Assembly (NCBI GenBank): GCA_023515745.1
Contig: JALECJ010000020.1
Location: 1,550,001-1,614,000, forward strand
Origin: Amoeboaphelidium protococcarum
Taxonomy: Eukaryota > Aphelidiomycota > Aphelidea
Direction of reading: 5' to 3'
Length of the DNA: 64,000 nt
Shown: piece after piece, positions 1 through 11,056 of the stretch
Numbering within the stretch: the stretch's first letter is position 1
Layout of the letters: each line of letters starts with the position of its first letter
Translations under genes and position numbers: made by a program
The notes under the pieces: model-generated
Seen by the model: the letters and a program-made list of their open reading frames with translations, nothing else
Databases searched by the model: none
What the model was told of the DNA's origin: nothing

Positions 1-3000
1 TTTAGTCTGCTGCATATACTATAGTCTCATTGTCTTTCTCCACCTTAAGTATATTACTGCCAGATACAGGATAGTTGATACTGGATGATGCTGCTCTAGA
101 GCAATTATTACCAGTCAAGAACTGAGTCAAAGATTGCATCTCACTACAGTATGAGAACTGGCAACGTGATACATTACATCTTTCAACGGTGCGATCTCCA
201 GAATCATAGATGGGATCTAACAAGAGACCAACTAAATCTTCGTCCATGTCATCATCAATCTGTATGATCACATTAGTACTTGGTTGATCATCAGAATCAG
301 ATGAACTCAGAGATTCATTGTCAGACATGAGGTCTTATTCTCTGGCTAGATTAGCAGACATTTTCCGACTTCTATTAGGAGTTTATAGGTTAGAATTAAC
401 ATCGGATGTGCCAGCTACAGAATAGGAATTCATGGTAGATGGACTCGCCATCATCATCGTTGTTGAGGTGTCTTCATTTATGGAGGATAACACTCCGCCA
501 ACTGCATTACCACTACTATTAACTAACTGACGCCGTCTCACCAGCATCTCCTATCTCGCCATCTCGATCCGTGACTTGTTAGACGAGCTGAGTTCCATAA
601 TTCTATTCTACAAAGACACAAACTACTAATCTGACGCGTCAACCACCTCCATATTGGATCTCAGTCTCAGAGGAGGCAATGACGGAAGAGCAGCCAGGAA
701 AAAAGCAGTTCCCGTAGCTAATGCCAAAATCGACGTCTCACTAATGCACAACTTCACCTTCAGACCAAAAATTGAGTTAAGACCAGCAATACGCAACTTC
801 ATCAGCAACTGACGATGAATTTCATAATCAATAAATGGAAGAACATCGCTTATAGCACTGGCATTAGATTCGCCATCTTTACTCTTTTTGCTTCTACATA
901 TATGAGCCTCAATGAGCTGAGAATCTCCTACAGTGAGTAAATCGGCAGGAACCTCAATATTCGTGATCAAAATTTCTGGCACATATCTCCGTTTACAAAT
1001 CATACACTTTGTCAGAGTAACTTGGAATGGCAATCTCCGCTTAGAATATGGAATGTGACAAGCTTAGCATTCGGACAGATACGGACCACTTGACTGCAAT
1101 ACAGATGTAGGAAGCCCGCCATCCTTGAGCATAGGTGAACGATAGTGAGAAGAGTCAACATCCGAGGCGCTATTACTATTTCTTTATAACGTTGAAGATT
1201 GCCGAGAATTTAGCGGTGAAGATTCCTGAATTGACATTAACCGTGATAGTTGACGAGACTTTTATCTAATGTTCGTACTTGTGCCGCTCTCTGCCAAATC
1301 TTTACCTTAGTTTCCTTGACCAGTACCAGATGGATCCTGCGATATGTTTTCAATGTTATTACTTTCACCAAAGTATGTGGCAGGAGGAGGAGGAGACGCA
1401 TCTGCATCCAATCTCAAATTGACAGCTGTACCCATCACGCTAAGTACACACAAATCATCGCATATGGTTACAGATTCCTCATATCCAAGAACAAATTGAC
1501 AATTCAGAGCTTAAGCGTGCGTCTCAATCTCCTCCCTCAGCTCATCCCACCAGGCATCTCTCAGCTCATCCTCATCTTCATCGGTGTTCTCATCAAAAAG
1601 CTTAACAGACTTGGCAGACACAATTCCACCGATATTCTTTATAAACTGAGTAGGAAGATCATTCAGGGTCATTATCACAACATCATCATCATTGTTAATG
1701 AATCTAACGGGCCGTTTAGACAGAGATGACGAAGGCAGGAGAGCATTCGTCGAAGTCTTAACAAATAAGTTTCCCTACTACTGCTACTACTTATTGTCAT
1801 CAGACGGACTTCTGACCAACTTGCCATCTCTTTATGCCGACTGATCAACATCTCCACCAGGACCACTTTAACTGAATGACGCGTCATACGGATTGCCGTC
1901 AGAGCCAGGACTATCAAGATACTGAAAACTTTCATCTTCGTCAGCATCAGCATCTTCATCTTCATCATCACTATCATCCGGAACGAGAGTAACACAAGTA
2001 CCAATAACGCGGCCAGTTATAACAGATTCTTCATTCTCAAAATCAAAGTACTACTTGTACCCGATTATGGCGTTACCTTTCAACTCCAGTGCCTCCCTCC
2101 CTATGAATCTTCGCAATTAACCACACATTCGGCACAGTAGTTTCTACCTGGCCTCATTACTTATGCGCGGCGATCTGAACGAATCTGCCCAATGATACTC
2201 GGGATCATCCATACACACGATGGATGTAACAAGACCTTGTACCTCCTATATTCTATATCCCTCCGGAATACCACCACCACTGAAGATCAATACACCGGCA
2301 CTACTGTCTTTAAATGGATTAGTATCGCCAAAATACTCAATTCTAATTTAAAGATTCAACTCACCTCTACTACCACGTATAGTGTCATAAATAGGGAACC
2401 ATCCACTGATCAAATTACCCAACGACTGTCTATCTGTGGACTTACTTAGTACATCACTTTCTGATATCTTATTCTCCAACGTAATCAATGGACTAAGATC
2501 AATGTACACCACACCAATACTGTCATTGGCAGAGTAATTATCATAATCTAGAACCTTGAATTCCAAAACTTCATCTTGCACTTCAGCATCGTCTGAACAC
2601 TCTATTCTAAAGTCTTCATTCCAAATTGGATTTAACGTCTTCCATTGAATGGATGTTCTCAGAATATCACTTGATGATGCGACATTCATAGTATTACTAG
2701 GAGGATTATTAACATTATTATTCTGTCCATGACCACTGAAATTATTCACATGCTAACCGTGACAATTCTGAATCATTCCATCCCCAGCGTAAGACTAATT
2801 GTTACCACCAGCTTAATTTAAATACTAGCCACCAGAGTTGTTATTATATCCACTATTAGCATTTCCTTAAGTAAGAGGTAAATTAGGAGCAGGTCCATTA
2901 CTCTAGCCTTACTAATGGGCGGCAAGTCTAATCTCAACGTAACTATCCGTGTTATCACTGCTCTTGTCCATCACGGGAAGATCTCTAGCCGCCACCACTT

Positions 3001-3022
3001 TAATCTTTAAAATGCACGGCAT
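1..3022 (-). CDS. C2CD5: C2CD5 (CDP138)-like C2-domain protein, partial at 3' end
   Basis: One frame runs from an ATG at 3022 off the left edge, about 1007 codons, with many TAA/TAG read as Gln. The N-terminus (MPCILKIKVVAARDLPVMDK) and the later NPIWNEDF, DNYSANDSIGVVYIDL and ISGWFPIYDTIRG stretches match the C2 domain of animal C2CD5, a Ca2+/phospholipid-binding protein linked to vesicle exocytosis. A second conserved block (CQACHIPY, CMICKRR, LPFIDYEIHRQLLMKL, FGLKVKLCISET, FFLAALP) matches the C2CD5 core and carries two CxxC pairs. An acidic segment near 250 (IQIDDDMDEDLVGLL) matches the region after that core. An Asn/Gln/Gly-rich insertion of about 84 residues interrupts the C2 domain. 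The remaining C-terminus lies outside the window. Family assignment is strong; the in vivo role is inferred. Confidence 0.9.
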
Positions 3023-3613
3023 TACTTAATCTGTTCTTATACAATGTATTCAGCTGTACTTCAATTAATAATGATAGAATTGAATCTAAAGTACTAAGAA
3101 GAACGAAGATTCTTCGACACGAGGGAATTAGAGAGAGAGAGAGAGAGAGATGAAGAAGACGGTTCATTGAATTTGAGACGAACTCGGCGCGTTGACTTCA
3201 AGGCTTAAGATATAGATTCACAGATGAACTTTTAAAATCAACATTTGAATTCCTTGTGGTAATTGCTATAGATACAAAACCCATTTTAAACCCCATAGTG
3301 TTGATAATTTGCTTTCACAGTACTATGAGACTGTGAAATGTGCATCGATTCTGTAGATATTGTAATTACTCAAAGGCAGTTTGATTCTCCAAAATGCTTC
3401 AAACACGCGACTAAATATAGAGCTATTAGTTTTCTTATAATGTTCTACTCAAGGCTCGTCTTCATGCCGCCTAAGAATTTATTCTATGGCGAAGTGGAAT
3501 TTGATTTCAATCGATTATTCGCTGCCATCTTGAAACGTTAAAATTGATCAAAGAGACTTTTACAAAATAGGAAGCGACTTCTTAAATTCCAGGATACGCG
3601 AAAGTTTGTAATA
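3023..3613. other. Intergenic, divergent promoter region
   Basis: This 591 bp gap lies between the divergent C2CD5-like and RRP40 genes and so should hold both promoters. A (GA)10 run sits at 3131-3150, about 110 bp upstream of the C2CD5 start. An open stretch at 3338-3541 on the + strand has no recognisable domain, and with only TGA as a stop such runs occur by chance. No RNA gene is visible. Confidence 0.6.
3131..3150. repeat. (GA)10 microsatellite
   Basis: Perfect ten-unit GA dinucleotide run. It lies about 110 bp upstream of the C2CD5 start codon, where on that gene's strand it reads as (TC)n. A similar GA tract precedes DNA polymerase alpha. Confidence 0.95.
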
Positions 3614-4387
3614 ATGTTTCGTTTAGCTGGTGATATACTGAATGATTAGATTGATAGCTAGAATGAGATCACTATTGGAATGGGATTGAAAGTGATGGAG
3701 GAGGAGGGGGATCAAATGTCCGGAATGGAATAAGAATCTGTGCAGTTTACTCAAAGCGGACTCTTGATCCATGCTAATGATAAATTCTGGGTGGAGACTG
3801 ATTAGAAATTTTACAGTCCCGCCGTGGGTGATTCTATACTTGGTGTTGTGTGTGGTAAAATAGGGGAACTTGAGTTGTATCGCATTGATTATGGTGGAGC
3901 TGTATCTGGATTATTGCCTTTCCTGGCTTTTGAGAATGCCACACGGAGGAATAGACCAAATTTGAAGAATGGAGATTTGGTTTATGCTCGTGTAACGGCT
4001 GTTGTTCGGGTGGACATTGAATGTGAGTTGTCTTGTGTGAATGAAGATGGTAAGTCTGCTGGTTATGGCGCGTTGTAAGATGGTCTCACCGTACAGATTA
4101 GCTGCAATTATGCTCGGCGGCTTTTCAATTCCACCATGCTCAAGTCCAAGAATCTTCCCGCTGTTTATCTGCAGTAGTAATGTCTGATAAGTACTGTGTT
4201 ATTCGAATTGGGTAAACGCGTTGCATTTGAGTGTGCTGTTGGTATGAATGGACTGTTGTGGATCAAATGCGGTTCAATAAAGTAGATGGTTCTCATAAAA
4301 CGCGTCGTTCTCGACTGCGAGTTTATGAACAAATCACTCACTCTTTAACGCGTCAAAAAGGCACTCAATGAGATGGAAATTGACTGA
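3614..4387 (+). CDS. RRP40: Exosome cap subunit Rrp40 (EXOSC3)
   Basis: 257-residue protein ending in TGA. The S1-like region has GDSILGVVCGKIGELELYRIDYGG (given in part), followed by FENATRRNRPNLKNGDLVYA, which matches the Rrp40 S1 domain. The KH-like part carries the family's GMNGLLWIKC motif, as in GMNGRIWVKA of human EXOSC3. Rrp40 is one of three S1/KH cap proteins that guide RNA into the nine-subunit exosome ring. The gene's catalytic partner DIS3 is also in this window, at 37568-40489. About ten internal TAA/TAG codons must be Gln. The start is the first in-frame ATG before the conserved region. It is convergent with the next gene. Confidence 0.93.
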
Positions 4388-4955
4388 ATTGTGTTCTCAT
4401 TAAATTTTATTTACAGTAAGATATTAATATCAGATTGTCAGAGATGAAGTATGGTGTAATCATAATAGATCATACTGTTGAGCTTGAACTATTTTTTATC
4501 TCATCATTCAATCGATATTACTTTTTAAAAAGAAGCCTTACGACGTGTTTGCTTGAAGTTGTGCGATCGCTCAGTCTAAGGTTAGGCATCCAGGCCTGGA
4601 ACGGGCGACACGGGCATGCGCCAGGTAATTACTGTAATTTCGTAGCAACGGAGAACCATTGGAAAGGTTGTAAAACAAGGCTTTTTGTATGCAGGCAATT
4701 GCCTTTGCAGCTAGAATTGGTCGCTTCTATAGGTCAAGAGCGCCTGAATACTTAATTCGGTCTATAAAGTTGTTATCACGCTAATTTTTGAAACTAGAAT
4801 CTTGGTGATTGAAGAATCAGAGGGTGACCGGTAAAAGCAATCGATCGCTTATCATATTAAAAGCAATTTTCATTATTGGCAACATTCACACAGATTACTG
4901 ATAAAGTAAATTGTTTTTTCTCCGCTATTTAGAACCAACGCCAATAATAATGCAA
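4388..4955. other. Convergent intergenic region with two perfect palindromes
   Basis: 568 bp between two convergent 3' ends, so no promoter is needed here. The part from about 4560 to 4760 is more GC-rich than its flanks. It holds two perfect 12-bp palindromes, TCCAGGCCTGGA at 4589-4600 and AGGCAATTGCCT at 4693-4704. An open frame at 4435-4755 looks like chance. An independent non-coding RNA gene is possible but I recognise no known RNA. Confidence 0.5.
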
Positions 4956-6803
4956 TCAAGAGTTTAGAGATGATAGCGCAAAGGCAGAGCTTTTGACGAA
5001 TGGAATAGGATTCTGCATTTATCCAAGACTGACAGTCTCCATATTTTGAGCATTTATCACCACTAGACGAGACTATTTAACTCTGAAGTCAAAAAGAATA
5101 GACACTAGAACGCCATCATCTTCTTAAACACCAGTGGGATTAGGAATAAAGACAGGCTTAGATGGACAGCAGCCATCCTTCTGCCAACTAGCAACAACTT
5201 TCTCTGCCAAATCAGCCTTGACAATCTTGTCATAAATTTTGGACTCACTACCACTCAATCCTAAACCATACGCGTAACGGTAATCAACACATTGAAACTG
5301 AGGATTCACCTCGCTCATCTCCAGAGTCTGGTTGGTCCGGTAAGAGAAGCTGGCCTCCATCGAGCGCGTCAAATCCTGCTACACCAAGACATTGGACAAT
5401 TTGTAACGACGAACTACATTCCCATCAACAGGACACATGCCAGCGGTGCGCAAATTCTTGATACTAAAACACTTTTCAATCAAGTCAGTCTCATAAACGG
5501 CAGTATCAACGTAAATCGAATCGCCATCTTCAAACGCATTGATGATGTTACGACAGTAAATTGGAGCAGATTTATACACCGCAATCAACTTTCGCTGCGT
5601 CTTGCTTATCACAAAGAATTGCGTATTTTGATTTTTTTCAAATTGAAGAGAGTCATAATAGCGCATGTTATCCATCCATACTGACAATCCATTCAAAGGA
5701 GCTTTAAACGGCAGTAATACCAAGATGATAAAGTTTCTCGTGACTGCAACTCTGGCAACTCCAATACGCGTAGACAGGCGACAAATGTCATAGCTTTCTT
5801 TTCCAAATGGCCTGATTGAAGGTGTACCTTTAATAGTAAATTCCATCCCGGACAACTTGAAATCAAACGTGATGAATATCCACTCTTCCTTATGCGCGTC
5901 ATAACACAATTAGTCCACAAGTCCAAATCCATGGCCAAGTTAAAACAATCGTTTAACTTTCAGAGTTCCATCATCCAATTCCTGTACTAAATTTTAAGTT
6001 CCAAATAGAAAAAGAGATTTCTCTTATGCGGTCAATTCAGGTGACGCCTACTCTCCACTGGCAACAGACACGAAACAGCCACTATTTCCTACAGATGCAT
6101 CTTCTGATGACAGCTTTTCACTCACCTTCATCTTTCTTATCGCGTCTGATATTAGACTATTAGGATGTAATTTCTGATCATAAGTAAAAGAGTAATCTTG
6201 AGCATACTACCTCAGTCTCTCCATAGCCATCGAGCATGGTAGGGAAGATTGATACAAGACGCGTCCAATGCCATCACTCACTTTCTAGAACGTGTACTTA
6301 TGAACCATAGGAAGTCCATCCTACCACTAACTCATAGTAAAGCACGACAATTGCCCAGTCTCGCAATTCACATACTCAATGTCAAATAATCCTGGACCAA
6401 CGAAATACACCACATAACCATCAAGCCAATCAGGAAATTGTTCATCTTCACTTGCGGCAGTTAGCGCTAATTCCACTGGATCCTTCACAATCACACCATT
6501 GGCAAACAGCCATGCTAGGGGAACATTTCCATCAAATAGGTGATTTTTTGCAGCACGTTGACTTATATTCTGAACGCGAAGATCATACGACAGTGTACTT
6601 TGAGACACAGCGCCAATTTCGCTGACCAAAGCTGCGTGTGGCTCCAGCAAGGTCTCTGCAGATTCCCCTAACGCTTCAACGCCACTCAACTTTGGATAGG
6701 CAACTTCGTGTTGTTGGGTGGACATATTATTTGTGTTGATTTTTCGATCATGATGTAGAAGGGAATTGTGATGCTTTATTAACAATCGAGACTGCCAGCT
6801 CAT
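4956..6803 (-). CDS. Carotenoid cleavage oxygenase-like protein, iron ligands not evident
   Basis: 615 codons from ATG at 6803 to TGA at 4956. An alternative start at 6725 removes 26 basic residues. Fold landmarks of the RPE65/BCO beta-propeller family are clear: PDWLDGYVVYFVGPGLFDIE near the N-terminus, an IINAFEDGDSIYVD segment matching FHHINTYED, NPQFQCVDYRYAYGLG matching NP.F....YRYVYG, and PVFIPNPTG..EDDGVLVS close to the end. The four His that bind iron in this family are not evident. The usual HSFG is ARVAV, FHHIN is YCRNIIN, and the terminal FHG is replaced by VKSSAF. The AHPH region also lacks a clear match. It is probably a non-catalytic homologue, perhaps a lipid or retinoid binder. 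Length is slightly above the usual 500-550 residues. Confidence 0.8.
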
Positions 6804-7126
6804 CGCATCCCATCATGCACAGTTCATCATGCATCCGGTAAGTTTAAATTATTAAAATTAGGCCAAATTAAAGCGCAGTAATGCATATATTGCTGCAAGC
6901 GTGGAAGATGCAGAAAATCCACAAGACCTATCTAAAAGGAATTGATAAGCAAACAATAAGAAATCCTGAAAGCTGATTGGCTGGTATCAAATGATCGTGA
7001 CTAAATGAACTGCGACAATATCACATCACTCACTATTTTCTTCTTGTATAAACTATCAAAAAAATCGCGTCATAAATGAATTTAAAAGCTTTACTCATAC
7101 TATAAGTAGCTGCTATAATTAGCTGT
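6804..7126. other. Divergent intergenic region
   Basis: 323 bp between the divergent carotenoid-oxygenase-like gene and a small orphan gene; it presumably contains both promoters. A TGA closes the oxygenase frame just upstream of 6803. I see no RNA gene, repeat or clear motif. Confidence 0.5.
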
Positions 7127-7633
7127 ATGCCAACATAGCTGGTGTTTAAGTCCCAAGTGCCTCCGATAGACTCATAATCATAACTTCCAGCTTACTCGTT
7201 TCAATGCAGCCACAGCGACAATGAACGGCAAATGTCAGAAAAGATTGACGTCTGTTTCAAGTATCCCTCCCTTCCCACAATGGCAAAAGTTGATCAAATG
7301 AACAAGTTTATCGTCCAGATTAGTGTTTCTGAGGAACAGTTTACATTCTGGACGCGTCATGCTACTCTGGCCATTGAAATTGCTCGCGTGTCGTCATCTG
7401 ATACTGTTGAAGATGGTCAACGCCAAGAGACATTAGAGATCATGGAGCGATTGGGTAAATTGAAAATTACATAGCCAACGAAATTAGACTATCTGATCAG
7501 TTGGACCCCAGATGCAGACTTGTATGGCAATTAAGAAGTGAAGTAATAAGAATATCGCATTGCAATGAGTCAACTTACATGGTTTGGCTGGGTATCATAT
7601 CCCGTATACATAAGCGATGTAATTTACATGTGA
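7127..7633 (+). CDS. Orphan 168-residue protein
   Basis: One frame from ATG at 7127 to TGA at 7631-7633, with six TAA/TAG codons. I do not recognise the family. The central part is ordered in character (KVDQMNKFIVQISVSEEQF, then HATLAIEIARV). The C-terminal part is Trp/Tyr-rich (LISWTPDADLYG, LTWFGWVSYPVYISD). No signal peptide or membrane segment is obvious. A nearer start at 7232 is possible, since residues before it are low in conserved character. Codon use and length make it more likely real than chance, but with a single stop codon in the code an orphan of this length is not certain. Confidence 0.55.
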
Positions 7634-7842
7634 AATATTAGCTAGAATATATTAATTTCTATTTGATATTTTATTACTATTTCTCTAGTTACTTCAGTTA
7701 ATGAATCGTTGTGGTAAAGTGTTGGACTGAAACTCGATCGCCGACAAAATCTTTCTTATTCATTCCTTTTGAAATTTTGTCCTTTGTGATTTTACTCAAT
7801 ACTTTGTGTGCAAGTCTAATTAGGAAATATCAATTAAATTAA

Positions 7843-9285
7843 ATGACTAGTAGACGTGGAGAGGAATTACATAAAAGTGTATCGACTTCTACCTTCAGGG
7901 AGGAAGAGCAGAATAAGGTGGTAGAGTTCTTTTACAAGCCTCATACTATCTCTGTGCTGGTACTTATGCTCGCCTATTTCCTGCATGTCGCACTTGTTGA
8001 ATAGACTGATTATACAGATTCTTCTCACTCTGTGGGATCTTTGTTTTGGTGGAATTCAGGTGTGTATACTCATGATAAGCTAGGTGATGCAAAAGTTGGC
8101 CTTATCGCAGTGTTCTTTGTATTTTGCTCTCTCATAGTGTTGATGTTCCCACCATCGCCATTCATACGTCCACATCCAATATTCTGGAGAGTGGCCACTG
8201 CGATGACTGCGTGGTATCTGCTTATGCTCACCTTTGTCTTGTTCTAGCCCAAGCATGCGGCTCGCCAACTTCTCAAGGACTGGTTTGATCCTTCTCTGGG
8301 TGTAGCTTTAGGAGAGAAGTCCTACGCTGCAGATTGTGATATCACTAGCTCTTGGTCTCAGTTCAAGAAGAATTTTCTGCCTCAGCTCTTTGATGTTTTT
8401 GTGATTGCCCACTCGGTCGGATGGTTCTGTAAAGGACTGATGCTGCGTGATTACTATATTGGGTGGATTCTATCAGTTGCATTTGAGTTCTTGGAGTATT
8501 CGTTATAGACATAGCTTCCTAATTTTGCAGAGTGCTGGTGGGATCATTGGATCCTGGATGTACTGGTTTGTAACTGGCTTGGATTGTATTGTGGAATGAG
8601 AGCGTGTCAGTACTTTGAGATTAAAACTTATGAGTGGCGTGGTCGTCCATACTCCAGAATGCGACGAGTTGTTGGTCAGTTTACACCGCTGGACTGGACC
8701 AAATTTGAGTGGGCGTACACCAGGAGTTTTAAGCATTTTGTGACTATAATCTTGATTTGTATTGTGTTTCTGCAGGGGGAATTGAATGCATTTTATCTCA
8801 AGTACTTACTGTGGATTCCTCCATCGAATCAGCTGAATGTAATACGGTTGTTGCTACTATTTCTCTCAGGCACTGCGGCGATTAAAGAGATTTACTAATA
8901 TTTGACTGATCCTACATGTAAGAAGCTTGGACATAACGCGTGGCTAACCATTGCTGTAGTTTAAACTGAAACACTGATTTGCATTAAGTTTAGTCGCGGT
9001 GAAGGATTTGGCTGGATTCCCTGGTAATGGATGTTATTTTGGGCTCTTATTGGTCTGGCTCTATCTGCCTATGCTGTATGGAAGTTCCTCCTCTATCCAC
9101 ATTAGCCATACTATTAGTCGCCTTCACCGTCGCCCATTGCGATTGAGAGACGTCCACTTCCTGCTGATGGCGATCTCTCACTATCACCGGTTGAGGAACC
9201 GTCAGCTAAGCTTAATGAGCCAGCTTCAGATAAATACGACGCTGTCAAATCTCCTTCTCAGGCTAGAAAAAGACGTTAGAAATGA
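7843..9285 (+). CDS. PTDSS1: Phosphatidylserine synthase (base-exchange type, PSS1/2)
   Basis: 480 residues. Multiple hydrophobic segments are seen (ISVLVLMLAYFLHVALV, VGLIAVFFVFCSLIVLMF, ATAMTAWYLLMLTFVLF, FVTIILICIVFLQG and a C-terminal one). The diagnostic PSS block lies around residues 215-265: FEFLEYSL, then NFAECWWDHWILDVLVCNWLG and YEWRG. These enzymes exchange the head group of phosphatidylcholine or phosphatidylethanolamine for serine at the ER or mitochondria-associated membrane. Animals use this route, whereas ascomycetes use the CDP-DAG Cho1 route. The C-terminal tail after the last membrane segment is Pro/Ser-rich. The product could feed the P4-ATPase at 13812-17227, which flips aminophospholipids, although this is only a functional link. 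I cannot decide between PSS1 and PSS2. Confidence 0.9.
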
Positions 9286-9408
9286 TTAAATTAATTTTTA
9301 CTTGATTTATGTATTGTTTTATGCGCTTGTTTCATAGCTTCTACTTTTGTTTTTGCTGAAACTTTGTTAGAAAGAAGGGAGTTGTCATAAGACTAGAAAG
9401 ATAGTGAC

Positions 9409-10827
9409 ATGAACATTTTTGTATCAGTTTTGTAATGTAAGTTCAGTAAATCAGTAGACATATGATCAGCATTGTTGTATAGTGTAGTCCGCAATGTTCG
9501 CTTGCCGACAGAGTTTTTGGGCTCGAAGCTGTAGACCAGTTTACCGCAGGATGTCCATTTTGACTTGAGAGCATAGTTGACTTTCAAGTAAGCGACACCT
9601 AGTTTTGAACAACCAGATGCAGTTTTGGAAAGCGAAAGGTAGACACTGAAGAATGACAAATTGTATTTTGATGAGGATTTTGTATGGGACATTTAGTTGA
9701 ACTCTGACCAAGAGTAAATTTAAAGTGATGACGATAAAGCGAGTATCTAACGACTGCGGACATTTCTGGATTTGAACGCGGCTCAAATTGGGGTATCTCT
9801 GAATGCCTACACGTAGCACAATTCAATAGAGTATGGTTCAATCAATTTAAAAGTGCAAGATTTTGAAGAATAAGACATAGCCGAGGCATGGATTCCTCTT
9901 TAGATCAACAATGCAGTGCTCTAAGATTGTTTTGAGAAAATTGGTCAACTGCCTGAAGTTTTGATTTAGTTTGGATTTGAAAATTCTCTGGTTGAGGAGA
10001 CTCTTGATCACGGAGACGTTAAAGAAACAATTCAAGCGTAGGTTGAAGAAAGCGTGGCTGAATAAGAATTTGCCGTGGATGATTTCGTTTCGAAACTTGA
10101 AACAGAGCGATTGGAAATTGATCATCCTAATCACGACAGGTCTCCCATGTCTACATTCAATGACCTTAATGAAGAAAATATCACTAAAATGGATTTCACT
10201 GAGCATAAATACACGTTCGATTCTCCATTGAGTGTTAAGACTAGATTGATCAATGAAAAGTATCGAAAGTTGCTTGTCTTACATTCCGACTCTCAGGCTC
10301 TTAATCTCAAAGCTAAACTGCAATAACTGGCGTCCTCTGAGAGTAGATTGCTGAAACTGTTGGATTAAATCACTCACGATGACGAAAGAGTAGAACATTT
10401 GTATAATTAAATTAATTTCCAAAAAAAGTAGTTGATAATCAAGCATGAATAGTAACAGAGAAAGTTTGAAACTGAATAATCGCGTCTTCGTGATCAGTGG
10501 GAGAATGCAAACAGTCAACAGTTGAGTTAGATACGTTCTGCTGAGATGTAGTCTTAAAAGTTGAAAGTCAAGAGGGACAAACTGGAGTCCACTACTCAAC
10601 AGAAGGAAGAATAGCTTAATCAGCTGAGGTTGCAATTTATGTAACATCATTCCTCTGCTGTTGAGCTCAAGTTGCGTAATGATCTTCAACACTTACTCAA
10701 GCGCATTAATGACACGCGATCTGACGTTGACACTCTGCGACATTCCATAAAAAATGTGCGCGTACTCCAGTCAAAAAGATAATGTGTTCTGCGTGATATC
10801 ACCACCAGGTTGAATAACAGAAATTGA
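9409..10827 (+). CDS. C2-like and coiled-coil protein, possibly CEP120-like
   Basis: 455 residues from two exons, 9409-9431 and 9483-10827, joined by a 51-nt intron (GTAATG...TATAG). The splice is needed because the long second exon has an upstream TGA and no ATG. Joined, it begins MNIFVSVFVVRNVRLPTEF, a typical first C2 strand. A likely last C2 strand pair follows (AAQIGVSLNAYTQ, then EYGSINLKVQDFEE and AWIPLQ). The middle is acidic. From about residue 290 the protein is a heptad-rich, Gln/Lys/Arg/Leu coiled coil to the end. The arrangement resembles the N-terminal C2 of the centriole protein CEP120 followed by a coiled coil, but similarity is weak. Treat as a structural description rather than orthology. 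Confidence 0.65.
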
Positions 10828-11056
10828 TGTTAATATATTTTGTATTGTATATAATGGTAAAGTACTAAATCATTATACTTTGTTTTTCGCTTATGCTTCC
10901 TTTAAGTGACCAAAATATCAATTGTTTCAGGTTGAAATGCTTTTCGATTCTATAGATTTAAATTCAGCTTGACCATCTCTATCGTAATACTCGAGATTAA
11001 GAGATCATATACAAATCTAACAATGATATATTGTGAGAATTTATTTTGTCACAAGC

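Noticed and set aside
4435-4755. 106-codon frame in a convergent intergenic region
   Set aside because: Uneven composition, no domain, and it contains both palindromes; chance is the simpler explanation.
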